This document shows, piece by piece, positions 58,454-64,000 of a DNA stretch of 64,000 nt (position 1 is its first letter; every line of letters begins with the position of its first letter). Under the pieces are notes generated by a model. The model was not told where the DNA came from. It did not search any database and saw only the letters and a list, made by a program, of their open reading frames with translations. Origin of the DNA: Planctomycetales bacterium 10988 (GTDB lineage: Bacteria > Planctomycetota > Planctomycetia > Pirellulales > Pb10988); the NCBI GenBank assembly GCA_009664345.1, contig CP043547.1, positions 558,001 through 622,000 of the forward strand, given 5' to 3'. Position numbers and translations under genes: made by a program.

Positions 58454-59053
58454 TCGTAGGGAGAATGCCGCAAAATTGCCTCCCTAGTAACACTAATGTA
58501 CTTCAAGCAAAGCGGCACGGCAATGACACTAAGTCGGGTTAGTGAGGTTCGTAGAGCGAGTTAAAATACTTCGATAACACCAAAGGCTGACTCAGCAGAA
58601 ACTTTCTGTGCTGCTCAACGAGAATGTCATCTATGTCTAAGAAGGAAGAGATGAGCGGCTTAATGTCGATTACTTCAATAAAAAACTTGTCCACAAGCTT
58701 GCCAAGGTAGTAGAAACCGAGGTGGTAGGGCTACTCGTTTTGGCTAATCGAGTGCCTGAAAGCGATTCACAGACGAATCCTCTCAAATCCAAACGTGTCT
58801 GGGCCATTGATCAAAGCCGACGACCAGCCACTAGGGTATTTTATAGTGATTCCAGTCGCTGCAAAGCAGAACTTTACCAGTTTTCTTCGGCAAGCTTCCC
58901 GCCATCGTACCACATCGGAAGCCACTCCCAACTTCCGTGTTGCTGACAAGTAATTAGGGACTCGCTGGCGTAGAATTGGGCAAATAGTGAGTTGAACTAC
59001 TTTTTGGGCCCATCTTCGGTATTCTTGTAGGTATAGATCGCACAGCGAACGTT
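58454..59053. other. Intergenic region upstream of the ImmA operon
   Basis: No supported gene. The promoter of the leftward ImmA operon should lie here. Frames of 60-75 codons on both strands lack start signals and family resemblance. Confidence 0.4.
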
Positions 59054-59263
59054 TTAACGGAATCTTTGAATTCTCGGCTCATTGCTGACCCTTGCTTGAA
59101 AGTCCAAGTGATACCAGTTCCGGTTTGAGCCGGTGATCCGATCGGCAATGTCCAAGAGCGACGTATAGAGCTCATCTTCGAATTCGATTCCGCTGTCGCA
59201 GACGATGACTTCGTAGTCGACGCCCTCGAAGGTTCGCGATATACACAGCCTACCGTTGACAAT
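59054..59263 (-). pseudogene. DUF2924 remnant
   Basis: A 69-residue frame without a start reads FEGVDYEVIVCDSGIEFEDE, then LYTSLLDIADRITGSNRNW. This matches the core of DUF2924 proteins (a 'Y-V-V...G-EYEG..Y-SLS-IA-ITG' pattern), which often sit next to serine recombinases in bacterial elements. The N-terminus and the usual WNG-FFGL end are missing, so it is a fragment. Confidence 0.5.
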
Positions 59264-60086
59264 CTAACATGCCCCCAGAAACCGCACGTTTTCTGGGAGC
59301 CTCATTCCAACACCAAATTACCTGACTACTTTGTTCGGGACCAAACTGTCCAATGAAGTTTTTTCGAATCGCGGCAAGTATTTTTATTTTTTTGATGCTC
59401 GGTAGAAACCAGCTGCCCTTTGAAACTCATCAACAATAAAGGAACAGTCGGAGACGGCCATCACTCGTCGAACAACAGGAGGGGCGGAATTAAGAAAATT
59501 TGATCCGGTGCTTCGTTTAAAGGAAAATAATTTTTGGAGCTGCTGAAGTGTTGAATTCGAGACTGAATAGCCCTTAAGTGGGAAAGTTCTAAAAGGAGAT
59601 AAATGCATAAAATCAATAATATCATACATTTAAGTATCGATAATGAAACTAAGGTTTGATAACGGTTTTCATCTGAGAGTGTTTATAAAACCTTGATTGG
59701 GTTGTTCTCGGTTTGATCGAAGTGGAAGAAAGGAGTGTCAGAAAATGATCAAAAGTATTGGTTCTTGTAGAGGATTAAAATATAGTATGTGGTGGGTGCT
59801 AAATCCGTGGAGAAAATGCGTCATGTACTGTGGGGAGTTTTTAGCTATCAACATTGTCTATTCTACAAAAATTCTCCCTCGTTCTTTATTTACAAGGCAT
59901 CAAGTTCTCTGAAAGTGTTAACTCTATCTGGGGTTTATGGTGAGCTTTCTCATTCAATCGATGCCTTAAAAAAGCCACTACCTTCGACTACATAAATTTG
60001 TTGATTGATAATTAACGTTTTCAAGGGAATAATAAAAAAGTTTACACCTTGCTCAGGAGGAGCTTCCACTTTTAAAAGGTTCATGG
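59264..60086. other. A-T-rich intergenic region
   Basis: About 800 bases of A-T-rich sequence with no convincing gene, on either strand, between the DUF2924 remnant and the recombinase operon. Short frames lack ribosome binding sites. The start of the next gene is preceded by AAAAGGTTCATGG. Confidence 0.4.
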
Positions 60087-60579
60087 ATGTTTGTAATTGA
60101 AACAGACGAGAAGACCTATCTAGTTCCGGAACCTCTTGTTTCTGCTGTTGTTCAATATGCCTCCCGCCATGCAGAACTAGTCGGAACTTTTCTTCGGCAT
60201 CCAGAGTGCCTTGGCGAGCGAGCTTGTTCGCTGCCACCTGGGGCTTTGCTTGAACTCGCAGCCGTCCTTGAACTTGGCCTCTGGGAAAGGTTGCACATTC
60301 GTCAGCAACTTGATGTCGAACTTCCTACCTTTGAAGTAGCGAAGGCTCAGTTCATCGCCCGCACCAAGCTCGGGCCAGATGCCTTCTCCGAGCCGCAAAG
60401 CGTTTTGCTTTCCTATCAGGTCCTGAAAGTCTGGCTGGAGCATTTTTCCTGGGAAGCACCCCAACAATTGGGGGCGGATATCTTGATTGCTCCGCCGGAT
60501 GATGAGGATGCCTTTGTCGAACTGTTGGCCGAATTTTTCTGGTCTCATCGAAAGGAACTAGAGGCATTGTTAGAGGTGA

Positions 60580-60605
<26 letters not shown>
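60087..60605 (+). CDS. Hypothetical protein coupled to a serine recombinase (172 aa)
   Basis: An unknown protein, mostly helical, with a beta-strand opening (MFVIETDEKTYLVPEPLVSA) and an acidic C-terminus (DDEDAFVELLAEFFWSHRKE, EVNEENEDT). Its end overlaps the start of the downstream recombinase by about 26 bases, so it is translationally coupled. It may be a directionality or regulatory partner of that recombinase, which is only suggested by the overlap. It has no signal peptide and no enzyme motif. Confidence 0.55.
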
Positions 60606-62590
<1,985 letters not shown>

Positions 62591-62708
62591 AAATACCTTC
62601 TGTTTCATAAGTTGCTTTATAGTATTGACTTGTGAGATTCGCGTGATATCATTTTTGTACCTATTATGACAAAAAAGGTATCTCCATAGTTGACTGGGAG
62701 AAACGATC

Positions 62709-64000
62709 ATGCCCCGAACCTTCAAACTCACTTGGCAACCAGGCAGCTCCGGTCGTAGTGGCCGCTGGCGAAAGAGATACAAAAGAAAGGTGTATTACTT
62801 TGATGGTGGAAATGGGAAGTCCGATCGAGCCGCCTACAATGTAGCCCTTGAAGCTTGGGTTATCTTAAAAGCTAAAATTGACCAAGCGACGCCCCGTCCT
62901 CATCAAGTGGACTACGAAAACACCATCCAGGAATGGGAGAAAGTGTTTCAATGGTCAAATCGCCATAGAGACATCAGAACTGCAGAAGAGGCTTATAAAA
63001 AATTAGAAACCTTGAAGAAGCGACTGGAGGCTCCTTCACTCAAGCCTCTGCGGAGAGAAGACCGGTTTACTTCTCGTTTTGAGCTTCCGGTGATTGAGTT
63101 GCCTGACAATCTCACGAGTGCCGCATCGAGAATTGCCCTCGAACAGGTTCAATTCGGCTCAAGCCCTAAATTGACAAAAGAAAGAGCAACTGAGATTTTG
63201 CAACTATTGGATGGAAGTCCTGAGAGAATAGCCGGTGAAGTGTGGGCAGATCGTCTCCGCTCAGAAGAACATCGAAAAATTAGTTCCAATGATACACTCT
63301 ACTCCTATGTAGAAGAATACATTCAGCACAAGGAGCAACAATATCAGACTGATGAGTTAACCTCGAATCGTCTCTATGCAATCCAGCTACACCTTTCTTA
63401 TTTCCGAGATTGGCGTGGCAAAGATACTGCCATCTCCGAGATCGACGGAAAAACCCTGATGCAATACAAGTCCCGTTTGTTGGATGAAGTGAAAAAGAAA
63501 AACTGGGGACGAACCACGGCGAGACACTATTTAGTCACCGTTAAAGCGTTCGTGCGGTGGCTCTGGCAGATCGAAGCCATCCCCTCGCGTCCTCGATAGT
63601 AAAGGGGAAGCACTTAAAATCGGACCCAACTCGCCTTCCATTGTGGTCTTCACAAAAGAAGAAATAAATACGCTCTTAAAGGCGGCGACTAACCGTACTG
63701 CTCTCTATCTTTTACTGATGTTAAATTGTGGAATGACACAAAAGGATATCTCAGACCTTAAAGTGGAGGAGGTAGATTGGAACCAAGGTCGAATCACACG
63801 CAAAAGGTCCAAAACTTCACATCATGAAAATGTTCCCACGGTGAACTATCTATTATGGCCAGAGACGTTTCAACTTCTCAAGCAAGAACGAAGTAACAAG
63901 CCAAAAGGTCCAGCACTTTTAAATAGTAATGGAACAACTTTATGTATAGAAACGATTACTTCAAATGGGAAATACAAAAAATCTGACAATATAAAAAACG
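62709..64000 (+). CDS. int: Tyrosine recombinase/integrase, frameshifted and running off the window
   Basis: The N-terminal part (MPRTFKLTWQPGSSGRSGRW, a basic arm-type start) and the helical core-binding domain (YVEEYIQHKEQQYQTDELTS, then TARHYLVTVKAFVRWLW) run to a TAG at 63597. The catalytic domain continues one frame over from 63598: FTKEEINTLLKAATNRTALY, LNCGMTQKDISDLKVEEVDW and RITRKRSKTSHHENVP. Skipping the T at 63597 joins the two smoothly. The usual first catalytic Arg position reads Met (CGM), as in some planctomycete relatives; the HxxR and Tyr boxes lie beyond the window. It sits beside the tRNA-Pro attachment site, so it is likely the integrase of an element extending to the right. 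Confidence 0.78.

Noticed and set aside
59697-59995. Small frames in the A-T-rich region before the recombinase operon
   Set aside because: They lack binding sites and family resemblance, and their composition matches noncoding neighbours.

Overview
The window looks like an accessory, mobile-element-rich stretch of a planctomycete chromosome or large plasmid. This is an inference from three things: planctomycete-style serine recombinases and tyrosine integrase, a DUF1257/DUF2997/AAA module, and a mix of IS families. No ribosomal or other core housekeeping gene is visible. The only RNA gene is a 3' fragment of a tRNA-Pro that acts as an attachment site.

Layout. 1-9.95 kb: an integrated-element module. 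It holds the tail of one serine recombinase, a complete second one, a ycf35-DUF2997-ycf46-like trio, an orphan R-M controller (C protein) with a textbook C-box, a DUF3150-like protein, several small genes and a sliding-clamp-like protein. Many of these genes are separated by intrinsic terminators placed just upstream of the next start codon. 10-12 kb: a dead IS5 element and a DNA methyltransferase pseudogene. 12-27.6 kb: a defence island. A leftward operon encodes a SNF2 helicase, a large type III-like methyltransferase, a small metzincin-like protease, a type III-like helicase-nuclease, a DUF262 protein, a HEPN protein and a DUF6602 protein. A rightward arm carries an XRE regulator, a PD-(D/E)XK nuclease, a frameshifted hydrolase, a second HEPN protein and a truncated ArdC antirestriction protein.

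27.9-46 kb: an AT-rich block holding two giant genes (about 3017 and 2506 codons) of unknown function and a small exported protein. It is bracketed by two related IS3 remnants in the same orientation. 46-51 kb: decayed IS3, IS1595 and IS5 elements around one unknown gene. 51-54 kb: two exported repeat proteins, one a strict Leu-Asn heptad coiled coil and the other a proline pentad protein. 54-56 kb: an IS701-type element. 55.9-58.4 kb: a tightly overlapping operon of ImmA/IrrE peptidase, two-TM protein, NPPW methyltransferase and an unknown protein, a candidate stress or defence cassette. 60-64 kb: an unknown gene overlapping a frameshifted serine recombinase, the tRNA-Pro(GGG) attachment site, and a frameshifted tyrosine integrase that runs off the window.

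How the parts fit. Three things stand out: (1) the restriction-like operon with a metzincin gene between methylase and nuclease; (2) the giant-protein pair; (3) the ImmA-2TM-methyltransferase cassette. Several otherwise conserved genes carry single-base frameshifts, so decay or base-calling errors should be separated before function is assigned.
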